A stretch of 13,158 nucleotides of DNA, taken from NCBI GenBank assembly GCA_025449475.1, contig JANWJM010000002.1, forward strand, positions 1 to 13,158, given 5' to 3'. A program made the position numbers and the translations under genes. Origin of the DNA: Thermoactinomycetaceae bacterium. Its GTDB lineage: Bacteria; Bacillota; Bacilli; Thermoactinomycetales; Thermoactinomycetaceae. Position 1 is the first letter of the stretch; each line of letters starts with the position of its first letter. A model generated the notes under the pieces. It had not been told where the DNA came from and searched no databases. It saw only the letters and a program-made list of their open reading frames with translations. Shown piece after piece: positions 1 to 7,066 of this stretch.

Positions 1-7
1 AAAGGCA

Positions 8-37
8 AAAAATCGCTCAAATGTATGAGCGATTTTT
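8..37 (-). terminator. Intrinsic terminator of the P450 operon
   Basis: A perfect 12-bp inverted repeat (8-19 with 26-37) encloses a 6-nt loop. Read on the minus strand the stem ends in a run of six T, then GCC and three more T. It begins 15 bases past the stop codon of the last operon gene. The mirror strand also has a T run, so it may stop transcription from both sides. Confidence 0.85.
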
Positions 38-52
38 CCATTGAAACGAATT

Positions 53-403
53 TTATCCGGTTGAGTCGGGGGAATCTGCAAGAGATGAAATAAATTTCTC
101 TTGTCCAATAAAGACAGAGAGTTCCCCAGGCATTGTAGCTGACTTTTCCATTAACTTCTGACCGGCTTTTGAGTGAACCGTTTGATCAATCACTTCCAAA
201 GAATCATAATAGGATTCGATAATAAACTGAATCCCCTCGATCGTTTGACCTTTTGTTCGACTTAATGGAATCACTTTTGTTATTTTTACCTGTAAACTTG
301 CTGTTTTAAAAATAAGCGGTAAAATGTTCTCTATAAAATATGCCTCAAAGGAGTTTGGATCATCTACCTTCCGTATGATATTAAACGTTTTAACCAACTT
401 CAT
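53..403 (-). CDS. EthD-like small protein, second paralog (downstream of P450)
   Basis: A 116-residue protein with no signal peptide or membrane segment. It is a paralog of the product of 1622-1975: by eye about 40 of roughly 103 aligned positions are identical, including VKIT, the GQKLME stretch and PGELS. The pattern of an N-terminal beta strand, a helix ending in LP, and a C-terminal 'ES-x-D-S...GQ...G-x-E' segment resembles the EthD family of dimeric alpha-beta barrels. The His usually found before the Pro of that helix is replaced. I place the start at 403 because it is preceded by AAAGGA and matches the paralog's N-terminus; the SD spacing is short (about 3 nt). An in-frame ATG at 430, 17 bases past the P450 stop, would add nine residues. 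It is the last gene of the operon. A role supporting the P450 is inference. Confidence 0.75.
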   Translation of the reverse strand: MKLVKTFNIIRKVDDPNSFEAYFIENILPLIFKTASLQVKITKVIPLSRTKGQTIEGIQFIIESYYDSLEVIDQTVHSKAGQKLMEKSATMPGELSVFIGQEKFISSLADSPDSTG

Positions 404-447
404 ATATCCTTTCTTCTCTGAATTGCCCATCTCAGTGAATCTATAAA

Positions 448-1617
448 TTATTGTGATTGAAACACAATTGGTAAATTTAATAATCCATACATCATTGTAC
501 TTGGATTGCGCCGAATGGCGGCACCAGGTTTCAACTGGATCTCCTTCACCTTGCTGAATAGTACTTCGAGCGCTACCTTCGCTTCAAGTCTGGCTAAAGG
601 TGCACCCACACAATAGTGAATACCATGACCAAAGCTGATCGCTTTATGATTCTCACGATGAATGTCAAATTTATCGGGATCAGGGAAGACGGTAGAGTCA
701 TGGTTGGCTGAGCCCAACCATGCAACGACATAATCTCCTTTTTTAATCGTTTGACCACCGATCTCTACATCTTTTGTAGCCACCCGAAATAAATTCTGTA
801 CAGGGGAACGATAACGTAAGACTTCTTCAATCGCCTTTGGAATATCCTCTGGATTCTGAATCAGATGTTCTTGAATTTCAGGATGTTCCGTGAATGTGAA
901 CACAGCATTTCCTAATAGATTTGTTGTTGTTTCATTTCCAGCTAGCAATAGCACCATACAAAATGAGACGAGATCATCCTCCCCTAATTTTTCACCATCC
1001 ACCTCTGCGCGGATTAAATGGCTAATCAAATCGTCTTGGAGATTTTGTTTTCGTTCTTCGATTAATGTTTTAAAAAATACCGTCTGCTCTTGTTGGGCAC
1101 GGAAAAATCCTTCCACACCACCTTCAACTTCTGCTGGATTTTGAATAATCAAATTTGCCCACTCATAGACTTGCATATAATCTTGATTAGGGATTCCCAT
1201 GAGTCGTGTAATCACGCGAACTGGAATCGGAATAGCAAACTCTTCCATAAATTCCATTTCACCCGCTGCGAGTGCTTGATCAAGCAATTCTTCGCTTTGT
1301 TGGCGAATCCACGGCTCCAATTTCTTCACAACGGATGGGAGAAAAGCTTTGGAAATAATTTTCCTGAGAAAGGTATGTCGTGGAGGATCTGTCTGGGTAA
1401 TCCCTATACTAAGAGGACTGCCTTCCACCTTTGGGGCACCTTCACTTGAAAAGGTTTCATAATCGCTTAATATCCTTTTCACATCTTGATATTGAAAGAC
1501 TTGCCATACGCCTTTGTGTCCCCAGTTCAACGTATACTCCGGATCAAAATAGACCGGACGTTCTTTTTGCATTTCATAATAAAAAGGAAATGGATGTAGT
1601 GCCGTGATTAAACTCAT
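448..1617 (-). CDS. Cytochrome P450 (CYP107/CYP109-like, soluble bacterial type)
   Basis: A full-length 389-residue soluble P450 monooxygenase. Visible motifs are a C-helix-like TQTDPPRHTFLR (75-86), the I-helix oxygen-activation motif AGNETT (226-231), the K-helix ExxR (E265 and R268), and the heme loop FGHGIHYCVG (329-338) with C336 as thiolate ligand. The N-terminus lacks a membrane anchor, as in CYP107/CYP109-type Bacillus enzymes that hydroxylate fatty acids, terpenoids or polyketides; the substrate cannot be read from the sequence. The ATG has an AGGGG ribosome site 8 nt upstream and lies 4 bases after the stop of the first EthD-like gene, so translation is probably coupled. No ferredoxin or reductase gene is in the window, so electrons would have to come from partners encoded elsewhere. 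Confidence 0.96.
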   Translation of the reverse strand: MSLITALHPFPFYYEMQKERPVYFDPEYTLNWGHKGVWQVFQYQDVKRILSDYETFSSEGAPKVEGSPLSIGITQTDPPRHTFLRKIISKAFLPSVVKKLEPWIRQQSEELLDQALAAGEMEFMEEFAIPIPVRVITRLMGIPNQDYMQVYEWANLIIQNPAEVEGGVEGFFRAQQEQTVFFKTLIEERKQNLQDDLISHLIRAEVDGEKLGEDDLVSFCMVLLLAGNETTTNLLGNAVFTFTEHPEIQEHLIQNPEDIPKAIEEVLRYRSPVQNLFRVATKDVEIGGQTIKKGDYVVAWLGSANHDSTVFPDPDKFDIHRENHKAISFGHGIHYCVGAPLARLEAKVALEVLFSKVKEIQLKPGAAIRRNPSTMMYGLLNLPIVFQSQ

Positions 1618-1621
1618 TCGA

Positions 1622-1975
1622 TCAACCCCTGTTCATAGGATGTTCTTCAAGATGAGAGGGTGAATACGTCTTCTCTTCTCCCATATAAATAGAAAGTTCT
1701 CCCGGTAATTGATTCGCAGTCTCCATCAGTTTTTGCCCGACCTGCGATGTCACCACTTGATCCACTGCTACTTGGGTTTCAAAAATAGATTCAGCAACCA
1801 TTTGAACTCCTTTTACATCTTGTGACATATCAGAACTCATCGGCAACATTGTTGTGATTTTGACCCCTAAACTTCCTGGAGCCTGTAGCATCATCGGCAA
1901 CAAAGTGCGAAAAAAATTTTCTTTAAAATCAGCAAGGTCATCAATTTCTCTGAAAATGTAATAAACTTTTACCAT
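1622..1975 (-). CDS. EthD-like small protein, first paralog (upstream of P450)
   Basis: A 117-residue soluble protein that heads the P450 operon. It starts at ATG 1975 with an AGGGA ribosome site 8 nt upstream. Its layout is a beta strand (VKVYYIF), an acidic helix ending LLPMML, a strand VKITT, then the AES...GQKLME segment and a final strand ELSIYMGEE. This matches the EthD-type dimeric alpha-beta barrel (about 100 residues), although the conserved His of the helix end is missing. In Rhodococcus ruber, EthD is an accessory protein needed with P450 EthB for ethyl tert-butyl ether degradation. The family call rests on pattern alone; another barrel family such as the ABM monooxygenases is possible. 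A related copy lies after the P450. Confidence 0.75.
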   Translation of the reverse strand: MVKVYYIFREIDDLADFKENFFRTLLPMMLQAPGSLGVKITTMLPMSSDMSQDVKGVQMVAESIFETQVAVDQVVTSQVGQKLMETANQLPGELSIYMGEEKTYSPSHLEEHPMNRG

Positions 1976-1995
1976 ATTCTTTTCCCTACTTTAGT

Positions 1996-2024
1996 ATAAT
2001 AAGTCTATCTAGTTTAAATTGTAA
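1996..2024 (-). promoter_or_regulatory. Candidate promoter of the P450 operon
   Basis: On the minus strand, TTACAA (2019-2024) is followed after 17 bases by TATTAT (1996-2001), a good -10 box with a weak -35 box. It ends 20 bases before the first operon start codon. The weak -35 suggests activator dependence, which is inference. Confidence 0.45.
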
Positions 2025-2079
2025 CAAAATAGGTTCAAAAATAACACCAAATATTAATAATCGAATAAAAATTATATAT

Positions 2080-2111
2080 CCATCATTAGATTTTACCATC
2101 ATTAGATTTTA
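2080..2111. repeat. Perfect tandem 16-bp direct repeat, two copies
   Basis: CCATCATTAGATTTTA occurs twice with no spacer (2080-2095 and 2096-2111). Neither copy extends further. It lies in the 241-bp AT-rich gap between the P450 operon and rpmE, about 55 bases upstream of the candidate -35 box. The second copy also forms a 6-bp inverted pair (ATCATT at 2098-2103, AATGAT at 2112-2117). It could be a regulator site or a chance slippage duplication. Confidence 0.7.
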
Positions 2112-2174
2112 AATGATTGGACTCATTCCGTATTCCCCTTAAAGCCTTAACATTTCTCTTTTTTTACTAGACAT

Positions 2175-2209
2175 AAAAAAAGAAGCCGCGGATATAACTC
2201 GCGCCCTCT
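2175..2209 (-). terminator. Intrinsic terminator after rpmE
   Basis: On the minus strand a 10-position stem (2200-2209 with 2181-2190) pairs at nine positions, one of them G-U, with a single G-G mismatch and a 9-nt loop. It is followed by seven T (2175-2181). It starts 8 bases past the rpmE stop and insulates the P450 operon from core transcription. Confidence 0.8.
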
Positions 2210-2216
2210 CTAAAAA

Positions 2217-2417
2217 TTATTTGAGATTGTATCGCTTTTTAAATCGATCCACTCGCCCGCCACGGTTAACCAGTTTTTGTTTACCGGTATAAAAAGGATG
2301 ACAAGCTGAACAGATATCTACGCGCAAATTTTCTTTTGTCGATCCCGTTTCAAACGAATTTCCACATGCACAGGTAACGGTGGTTAATTTATATTCCGGA
2401 TGAATAGCTGTTTTCAA
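2217..2417 (-). CDS. rpmE: 50S ribosomal protein L31, zinc-binding type
   Basis: Ribosomal protein L31 of the large subunit, 66 residues when started at TTG 2417. That is the same length as B. subtilis RpmE, and the sequence matches closely (AIHPEY, CACGN-FETGS, CSACHPFYTG, GRVDRF-KKY). The four zinc ligands C16, C18, C36 and C39 are all present, so this is the zinc form, not the zinc-free type B paralog made under zinc starvation. The TTG start is supported by an AAAGAGGTGAGG ribosome site directly upstream. The frame remains open to an upstream ATG at 2492, but that codon lies inside the -35 box of the gene's own promoter and adds a 25-residue stretch absent from the family. Confidence 0.96.
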   Translation of the reverse strand: MKTAIHPEYKLTTVTCACGNSFETGSTKENLRVDICSACHPFYTGKQKLVNRGGRVDRFKKRYNLK

Positions 2418-2463
2418 GAACCTCACCTCTTTCTCACGCTCTTCGCACAATGAATACTGATGT

Positions 2464-2492
2464 ATTATAGCATTCCTCGAAAGAAGCCGCAA
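2464..2492 (-). promoter_or_regulatory. Sigma-A promoter of rpmE
   Basis: TTGCGG (2487-2492), a 17-bp spacer, and a perfect TATAAT (2464-2469) with an extended TGC in front. It lies in the gap between the M23 peptidase gene and rpmE, 46 bases from the TTG start codon. Confidence 0.8.
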
Positions 2493-2535
2493 GAAGAAAG
2501 AGGGGGCATCTACTAGATTTGATCAAAGAATGGAT

Positions 2536-3549
2536 CTATGGCAATAGGGAAAGCGGATTCATCGCTTCTCCATTCTTTCGTATTTCAAAATGCAGATGAT
2601 ACCCCGTTGCATTCCCGGTTTTTCCCATGTTGCCAACAATATCCCCGGCTTTTAGACGCTGTCCCTTGGCTACACCAATTTTACTCAGATGTGCATAATA
2701 GGTCACCCAACCATTACCGTGTTCAATAACAACCAAATTTCCATATCCGCCAGTATAGCCGGCACGAGTAACCACTCCGTCTTGTGATGCATAAATCAGT
2801 GCTTTGGACCTGGCTGCGTTCCAAATGTCTATCCCTTTATGCTGGCGTCCGTGACGCCACCCAAACTTACTGGTGATCTGCCCTTTTACCGGCCAAAGAA
2901 ATCGATGGGTCGCTTGTTTCGGCGTAGAATTCTCCAGCGTAGGATTTGTAAATTTTACGACCTTTTTACTTTTCTTAACTTTCTGTTTGGCTGGTCTGTC
3001 AAGTGGTTTCCGATAGGAAAACCTCACTTTCTTTGGGACTAAGATCCATTGACCTCTTTCCGTGATCCTTTGTTCTTGGAAAATAGGGTTGAGGTAAGTC
3101 ATGACCTCTATGGTCGTATGATACTTCTTTGCCAATGATTCTACGGTCTCCCTTTTTTCTGTATAAGCCCACTCTGCCTGCAATGGAATCTGCAACTGCT
3201 GTCCAATCTTAAGCTTACGAGGATTTGTAATCTGGTTAAACTGTGCTAAATCTTGATAATGAATGCCAAAGAGCAATCCAATACGATACAGCGTATCTCC
3301 TTTTTCTACATTGTAAGTGATTGTTTTGGGTGTCTGATGGAAAGACGGATCAGCAGCACTTATGGAAACGGATTTCAAATATTGATGACGGGATTGGCTA
3401 AAATCCGTTTTTGCCTGATGATGCGATTGAGTATGTTGCAAGGGATCCTCAGCATACGCAACAGATCCATCATTGGAACCGACAGCAAAAGAAGTAGACG
3501 CAGAACAAACGGTGAGGGAAGAGGCTAACAATGCCTTTTTGTGTGACAT
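2536..3549 (-). CDS. Secreted LysM–LysM–M23 peptidoglycan endopeptidase
   Basis: An exported cell-wall hydrolase of 337 residues from ATG 3549. This start has GAGG 7 nt upstream; a GTG one codon earlier is also open. The N-terminal basic stretch and hydrophobic segment, ending near VAYA-ED (about residue 34), look like a Sec signal peptide. Two LysM modules follow (about 77-124 and 130-172; the second is more divergent), then a lysine-rich linker (about 173-205) and a C-terminal M23 domain (about 215-337). The M23 zinc ligands are present: H237 and D241 in HKGID, H318 and H320 in HLHFE, plus the catalytic-type His in YYAHLS (H287). LysM modules bind GlcNAc-containing glycan; M23 enzymes cut peptide cross-links. 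The gene lies between rho and rpmE, where B. subtilis has none. A role in growth, spore cortex or germination cannot be told apart from sequence. Confidence 0.93.
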   Translation of the reverse strand: MSHKKALLASSLTVCSASTSFAVGSNDGSVAYAEDPLQHTQSHHQAKTDFSQSRHQYLKSVSISAADPSFHQTPKTITYNVEKGDTLYRIGLLFGIHYQDLAQFNQITNPRKLKIGQQLQIPLQAEWAYTEKRETVESLAKKYHTTIEVMTYLNPIFQEQRITERGQWILVPKKVRFSYRKPLDRPAKQKVKKSKKVVKFTNPTLENSTPKQATHRFLWPVKGQITSKFGWRHGRQHKGIDIWNAARSKALIYASQDGVVTRAGYTGGYGNLVVIEHGNGWVTYYAHLSKIGVAKGQRLKAGDIVGNMGKTGNATGYHLHFEIRKNGEAMNPLSLLP

Positions 3550-3576
3550 CACAGCACCTCACAAGAGATTAGAGTA

Positions 3577-3596
3577 TAGGAAAATATCTTTTCCTA
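3577..3596. repeat. 8-bp inverted repeat in the M23 peptidase promoter region
   Basis: TAGGAAAA–TATC–TTTTCCTA is a perfect 8-bp dyad with a 4-nt centre. It lies 28 bases upstream of the M23 gene start. A TATACT-like -10 sequence sits on the minus strand directly beside it (about 3573-3578), so the dyad would occupy the spacer of such a promoter. It could be an operator; no good -35 box is visible. Confidence 0.45.
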
Positions 3597-3683
3597 CTCC
3601 ATCACTATGCCGAAACATAACAATTATTCCATTGAATCTCATACAACCCACTTTGAAAGAGTCTGGGAATGATTTGTAAGGCA

Positions 3684-4955
3684 CTAAAATACGGTAGAGG
3701 CTTTAGAAGAGGATGAGGTTTCAATAGTAGCCAAAAATTCTTTATTGGTTTTTGTACTTTTAAGTTTTCGAACAAATCCTTCGGTATACTCATTTCCTTC
3801 TGACATGGTTTTTCGGAGAAACCAGAGTTTTTCGAGATCCTCTTTCTCCAGCAGCAACTCTTCTCTTCTCGTGCCAGAACGACGAATATCGATCGCTGGG
3901 AAGATTCTTCTTTCTGCTAATCTTCGATCCAAATGAAGCTCCAAATTTCCGGTTCCTTTAAATTCTTCATAGATGACATCGTCCATGCGTGATCCGGTCT
4001 CCACAAGAGCTGTAGCTAAAATCGTGAGGCTCCCACCTTCTTCAATATTTCGTGCTGCCCCAAAAAAGCGCTTCGGACGATGAAAAGCAGCGGGATCGAT
4101 TCCTCCTGATAAAGTTCGTCCACTTGGCGGGATCACTAAGTTATAGGCACGCGCGAGACGGGTAATGCTATCTAACAAAATAACTACATCTCGCTTATGT
4201 TCAACCAATCTTTGCGCACGTTCTAACACTAATTCGGCGACTTTAATATGATTTTCAGGAAGTTCATCAAATGTGGAGCTTACAACTTCACCATTCACGG
4301 ATCGTTGCATATCTGTGACCTCTTCGGGTCTCTCATCGATCAACAGTACAAAGAGTTCAATCTCGGGATAATTGGTGGTAATGCTATTGGCAATTTCTTT
4401 TAAAAGCATCGTTTTTCCAGCCTTTGGCTGTGCAACAATCAATCCTCGTTGACCGAGTCCTACAGGAGCGATTAAATCCATAATACGCGTAGATATTTTT
4501 TCCGGAGAAGTTTCTAATAGCAGTCTTTTTTGCGGATATAATGGAGTCAAAGCCGGAAAATGCAAACGTTCAGCAGCAACATCGGGATCTTCCCCATTGA
4601 CCGCTTCTACATGTAGCAAACCGAAGTACCGTTCATTTTCCTTGGGCGGGCGAACTTTTCCAGATACAAGATCTCCCGAACGCAGATCAAACCGTCGTAT
4701 TTGTGACGCAGAGATATAGATATCTTCTGACGAAGGCAAAAAATTAATCGGTCTTAGGAAACCATATCCTTCCGGCAGAACATCTAATACTCCTTCCATA
4801 AACATAAATCCATCATGTTCTGCTTTCGCCTTCAAAATCGCGAAAATTAATTCCTTTTTCTTCATTTGGCTATAATAAGGAATTTGATATTCCTTCGCTA
4901 ATTTATACAATTCTGTTAATCGTCGATTTTCGAGATCGCTCAGTGTATATTCCAT
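3684..4955 (-). CDS. rho: Transcription termination factor Rho
   Basis: The hexameric RNA-dependent ATPase that ends transcription at C-rich unstructured RNA. At 423 residues it is close to B. subtilis Rho (427), without the inserts found in some high-GC Rho proteins. Visible parts are the N-terminal helical domain (LENRRLTELYKLAKEY), the cold-shock-like RNA-binding domain with GYGFLRP and SEDIYISASQIRRFDLR, Walker A PKAGKT (177-182), Walker B VVILLDSI (257-264), and the secondary-site region PPSGRTLSGGIDPAAFHRPKRF. The start ATG 4955 has GGAG 9 nt upstream and matches the family length; in-frame ATG 4964 and GTG 4970 are poorer. It follows glpX by 56 bases and is probably cotranscribed with it. 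The last 14 residues are a Ser/Thr-rich tail. Confidence 0.97.
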   Translation of the reverse strand: MEYTLSDLENRRLTELYKLAKEYQIPYYSQMKKKELIFAILKAKAEHDGFMFMEGVLDVLPEGYGFLRPINFLPSSEDIYISASQIRRFDLRSGDLVSGKVRPPKENERYFGLLHVEAVNGEDPDVAAERLHFPALTPLYPQKRLLLETSPEKISTRIMDLIAPVGLGQRGLIVAQPKAGKTMLLKEIANSITTNYPEIELFVLLIDERPEEVTDMQRSVNGEVVSSTFDELPENHIKVAELVLERAQRLVEHKRDVVILLDSITRLARAYNLVIPPSGRTLSGGIDPAAFHRPKRFFGAARNIEEGGSLTILATALVETGSRMDDVIYEEFKGTGNLELHLDRRLAERRIFPAIDIRRSGTRREELLLEKEDLEKLWFLRKTMSEGNEYTEGFVRKLKSTKTNKEFLATIETSSSSKASTVF

Positions 4956-5011
4956 GGCAACCATCTCCACTCTTTGCTCATCATTGTTCCCGATTTAAAT
5001 GGGAATCTCCT

Positions 5012-5974
5012 TTACAAAACGAGATTCGGTTTCTTTTCCAGTCGATGGGTCGCTTCAATAAAACGAATGGTTCCCGTTTTAGCACGCATGACCACCGAAT
5101 GGGTCTTCGCTTGAGTCCCTTGATAACGAACACCTCTTAACAATTCACCATCGGTTACACCCGTCGCAGCAAAAATTGCATCTTTTCCCTTGACTAAATC
5201 CTCCATATACAAAACCTGATTGGGATCCTTGAGTCCCATTCGCACACAGCGTTGATGCTGTTCCTCGTTTTTGGGCAATAATCTCCCTTGAAGTTCTCCG
5301 CCTAAACATTTCAATGCAGCTGCTGAAAGTACTCCTTCGGGAGCTCCCCCAATGCCAAGTAACATATCCACGCCTGTATGTTCAAAGCAAGTATAAATCG
5401 CCCCCGCTACATCCCCATCCGAAATTAATTTAATACGAGATCCTGCTTTGCGAATTTCATCGATGAGTCCCTGGTGGCGTGGGCGATCCAGCAGCACAAC
5501 CACCAGATCATTCATATCTTTTCCCACTGCTTTGGCGACTGCTTGTAAATTGGTCTCAATCGGTGCATCAATATCGATTTTTCCTACGGCCTTCGGTCCA
5601 ACTGCGATCTTTTGCATATACATATCAGGTGCATGGAGAAGACCCCCTCTCTCCGATATTGCCACTACGGATAAAGCGTTCCACATCCCTTTGGCAACCA
5701 GGTTTGTCCCTTCCAAAGGATCCACGGCAATATCGACTTCTGGTAAATATCCTAACCCCAACTTTTCACCTATGTATAGCATGGGCGCATCATCGATCTC
5801 GCCTTCTCCAATCACTACTGTTCCACGCATGGGAATCGTATCAAACACTTGACGCATAGCAACTGTGGCAGCTTCATCCGCTTCATCGTTCTTTCCTAAT
5901 CCCATCAAACGACCCGAAGCAACAGCAGCTGCTTCGGTTACACGTACTAACTCCAATGATAAACTTCTTTCCAA
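5012..5974 (-). CDS. glpX: Class II fructose-1,6-bisphosphatase
   Basis: Converts fructose 1,6-bisphosphate to fructose 6-phosphate in gluconeogenesis. The 320-residue protein begins MERSLSLELVRVTEAAA, nearly identical to B. subtilis GlpX (321 residues). Class II metal and substrate signatures are visible: the NDEADEAAT stretch near 29-37, GEGEIDDAPML near 56-66, DIAVDPLEGTN near 81-91, and GIGGAPEGVLSAAALKCLGG. The start codon is TTG 5974, supported by AAGGAG 9 nt upstream and by the family N-terminus. It stands 356 bases after tal and 56 bases before rho. Together with fba and tal it gives a small sugar-phosphate cluster. No clear promoter is visible just upstream, so it may be read from further up. 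Confidence 0.96.
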   Translation of the reverse strand: MERSLSLELVRVTEAAAVASGRLMGLGKNDEADEAATVAMRQVFDTIPMRGTVVIGEGEIDDAPMLYIGEKLGLGYLPEVDIAVDPLEGTNLVAKGMWNALSVVAISERGGLLHAPDMYMQKIAVGPKAVGKIDIDAPIETNLQAVAKAVGKDMNDLVVVLLDRPRHQGLIDEIRKAGSRIKLISDGDVAGAIYTCFEHTGVDMLLGIGGAPEGVLSAAALKCLGGELQGRLLPKNEEQHQRCVRMGLKDPNQVLYMEDLVKGKDAIFAATGVTDGELLRGVRYQGTQAKTHSVVMRAKTGTIRFIEATHRLEKKPNLVL

Positions 5975-6329
5975 TTTTATCGACTCCTTCGAGCATACAG
6001 TATGTCATAGTTTATATTAGAGTATCATATTTACAGCGATTGTAACATACTATAGATCCAAATGTTGCTTCAATCTCCATTGCTATCACACTGCATTTAT
6101 CTCTGGCAATGCTCCATGTCCTTGGAGCCGTTTGATGTGATAAAACCGGATTATACATCCACAGGAACTAGCCGCGTTATCCTCATAATCGATGACCAAT
6201 CACCGCCTACTTAACAAAGAGGGTCAGGCTTGCAAAAGGGATTCCCCTACCTCGCCTGACGCTCACTTCGATGTGGAGGGTCGATCAATTGATCAAAAAT
6301 GTTTTCAAACCACCCAATAGATCATCGCT
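5975..6329. other. 355-bp non-coding, structured gap between tal and glpX
   Basis: No frame here is open for more than a few codons with a ribosome site. In B. subtilis this position carries murAB (murZ). I see several dyads: GTCAGGC/GCCTGAC (6223-6229 with 6254-6260), the palindrome GATCAATTGATC (6283-6294), TATCACA/TGTGATA (6084-6090 with 6136-6142) around an inner hairpin, TTACA-N5-TGTAA (6031-6045), and CATAC-A-GTATG (5994-6004) next to the glpX ribosome site. It may be a long glpX leader, a 3' end for tal, or the remains of a lost gene or element. Confidence 0.6.
6084..6142 (-). ncRNA. Candidate structured leader RNA upstream of glpX
   Basis: Within 59 nt an outer 7-bp stem (6084-6090 with 6136-6142) encloses a 6-bp hairpin GCTCCA/TGGAGC (6111-6116 with 6123-6128, 6-nt loop). 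A competing 5-bp hairpin GCATT/AATGC (6093-6097 with 6108-6112) shares two bases with it. On the minus strand this would lie in the glpX leader. I recognise no known riboswitch and see no terminator T run. The call rests on base pairing alone. Confidence 0.3.
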
Positions 6330-6977
6330 TTATGATGGATGAACCTTTGCCCAATCTTGTTCAAATTTTTCAATCCCTTGATCAGTAAGAGGATGTTTGA
6401 CCAATTGCTTGATCACAGAATAGGGGAGAGTTCCAATATGAGCACCAGCAAGTGCTGCCTGGGTCACATGGATCGGATGACGAATACTGGCTGCGATAAT
6501 TTTCGTAGAAATTTGATGCTGTTCAAAAATCCTCGCAATATCTCGGATTAAAGGGATGCCTTCTTGACTAATGTCATCCAATCGTCCGAGGAAGGGGCTT
6601 ACATAAGTGGCTCCAGCACGTGCCGCCATCAATGCTTGATTCGCGGAGAATATTAATGTAACGTTAGTTTTTATCCCTTTTTTCGAGAAATGATGGACTG
6701 CTTTTAATCCTTCGAGGGTCATCGGAACTTTAATGGTAATTTTCTCGGATAATTGCGCAAGTTGTAAACCCTCATCGATCATTTTTTCTGCTTCTCTACT
6801 GACTACCTCCGCACTGATCGGACCCTCTACAATTTCAATTATTTCTTGCAAGACTTCTTCAAACACACGCCCTGATTTTGCAATTAAACTGGGATTAGTT
6901 GTGACTCCAGCAAGTAGACCAAGTTCATTGACTTCACGTATTTCATCCACAATCGCTGTATCAAGAAAAAACTTCAT
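6330..6977 (-). CDS. tal: Transaldolase / fructose-6-phosphate aldolase family enzyme
   Basis: A short-type (215-residue) transaldolase of the TalC/MipB group, a TIM barrel that transfers a dihydroxyacetone unit between sugar phosphates in the non-oxidative pentose phosphate pathway. It begins MKFFLDTA, the family's usual N-terminus, and has GVTTNPSL (24-31), the Schiff-base lysine K83 in ITIKVPMT, NVTLIFS, and a YVSPFLGRLDD segment. Short transaldolases and fructose-6-phosphate aldolases are hard to separate by eye. The start ATG 6977 is chosen from the family N-terminus; unusually, no Shine-Dalgarno sequence precedes it. The frame is open further, to a TTG at 7034, but the extra 19 residues do not fit the family. 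It follows fba by 112 bases, and its leader may be regulatory. Confidence 0.92.
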   Translation of the reverse strand: MKFFLDTAIVDEIREVNELGLLAGVTTNPSLIAKSGRVFEEVLQEIIEIVEGPISAEVVSREAEKMIDEGLQLAQLSEKITIKVPMTLEGLKAVHHFSKKGIKTNVTLIFSANQALMAARAGATYVSPFLGRLDDISQEGIPLIRDIARIFEQHQISTKIIAASIRHPIHVTQAALAGAHIGTLPYSVIKQLVKHPLTDQGIEKFEQDWAKVHPS

Positions 6978-7066
6978 AAATGAGCAAACAGGAGACTCGC
7001 CTAAACAATGGCGAAAAAAGAATGAATCGAACAAAGATCCATTCTTTGAATCCTGTGTCTCCTCCT
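6978..7066 (-). promoter_or_regulatory. tal leader with strong orphan ribosome site and possible 13-residue leader peptide
   Basis: Minus-strand AAAGGAGGAG (about 7060-7069) is an excellent ribosome site, but it lies far from tal. A 14-codon frame starting at ATG 7042 (an AGGA 8 nt upstream) ends with TAG at 7001, 23 bases before the tal ATG. AGGAGAC (7057-7063) is complementary to GTCTCCT (6990-6996) just before tal, and CAAAGA/TCTTTG (7032-7037 with 7043-7048) forms a hairpin whose loop holds the leader ATG. This layout would allow reinitiation or structure-controlled translation of tal. Confidence 0.35.

Noticed and set aside
890..1449. Plus-strand open frames inside the P450 gene
   Set aside because: They are antisense to conserved P450 motifs, lack ribosome sites and promoters, and have products of unlikely composition.
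2418..2492. 25-residue N-terminal extension of L31
   Set aside because: It overlaps the TATAAT promoter of rpmE, lies upstream of a good ribosome site, and is absent from the 66-residue family.
5975..6060. A glpX promoter among the AT-rich bases
   Set aside because: Several -10-like hexamers occur (TATAGT, TACAAT, TATGAT), but none has an acceptable -35 at 16-18 bp.
6223..6294. Insertion sequence end or IS200/IS605-type hairpin between tal and glpX
   Set aside because: A stem and a palindrome are present, but I see no transposase remnant, no matching opposite end and no target duplication.
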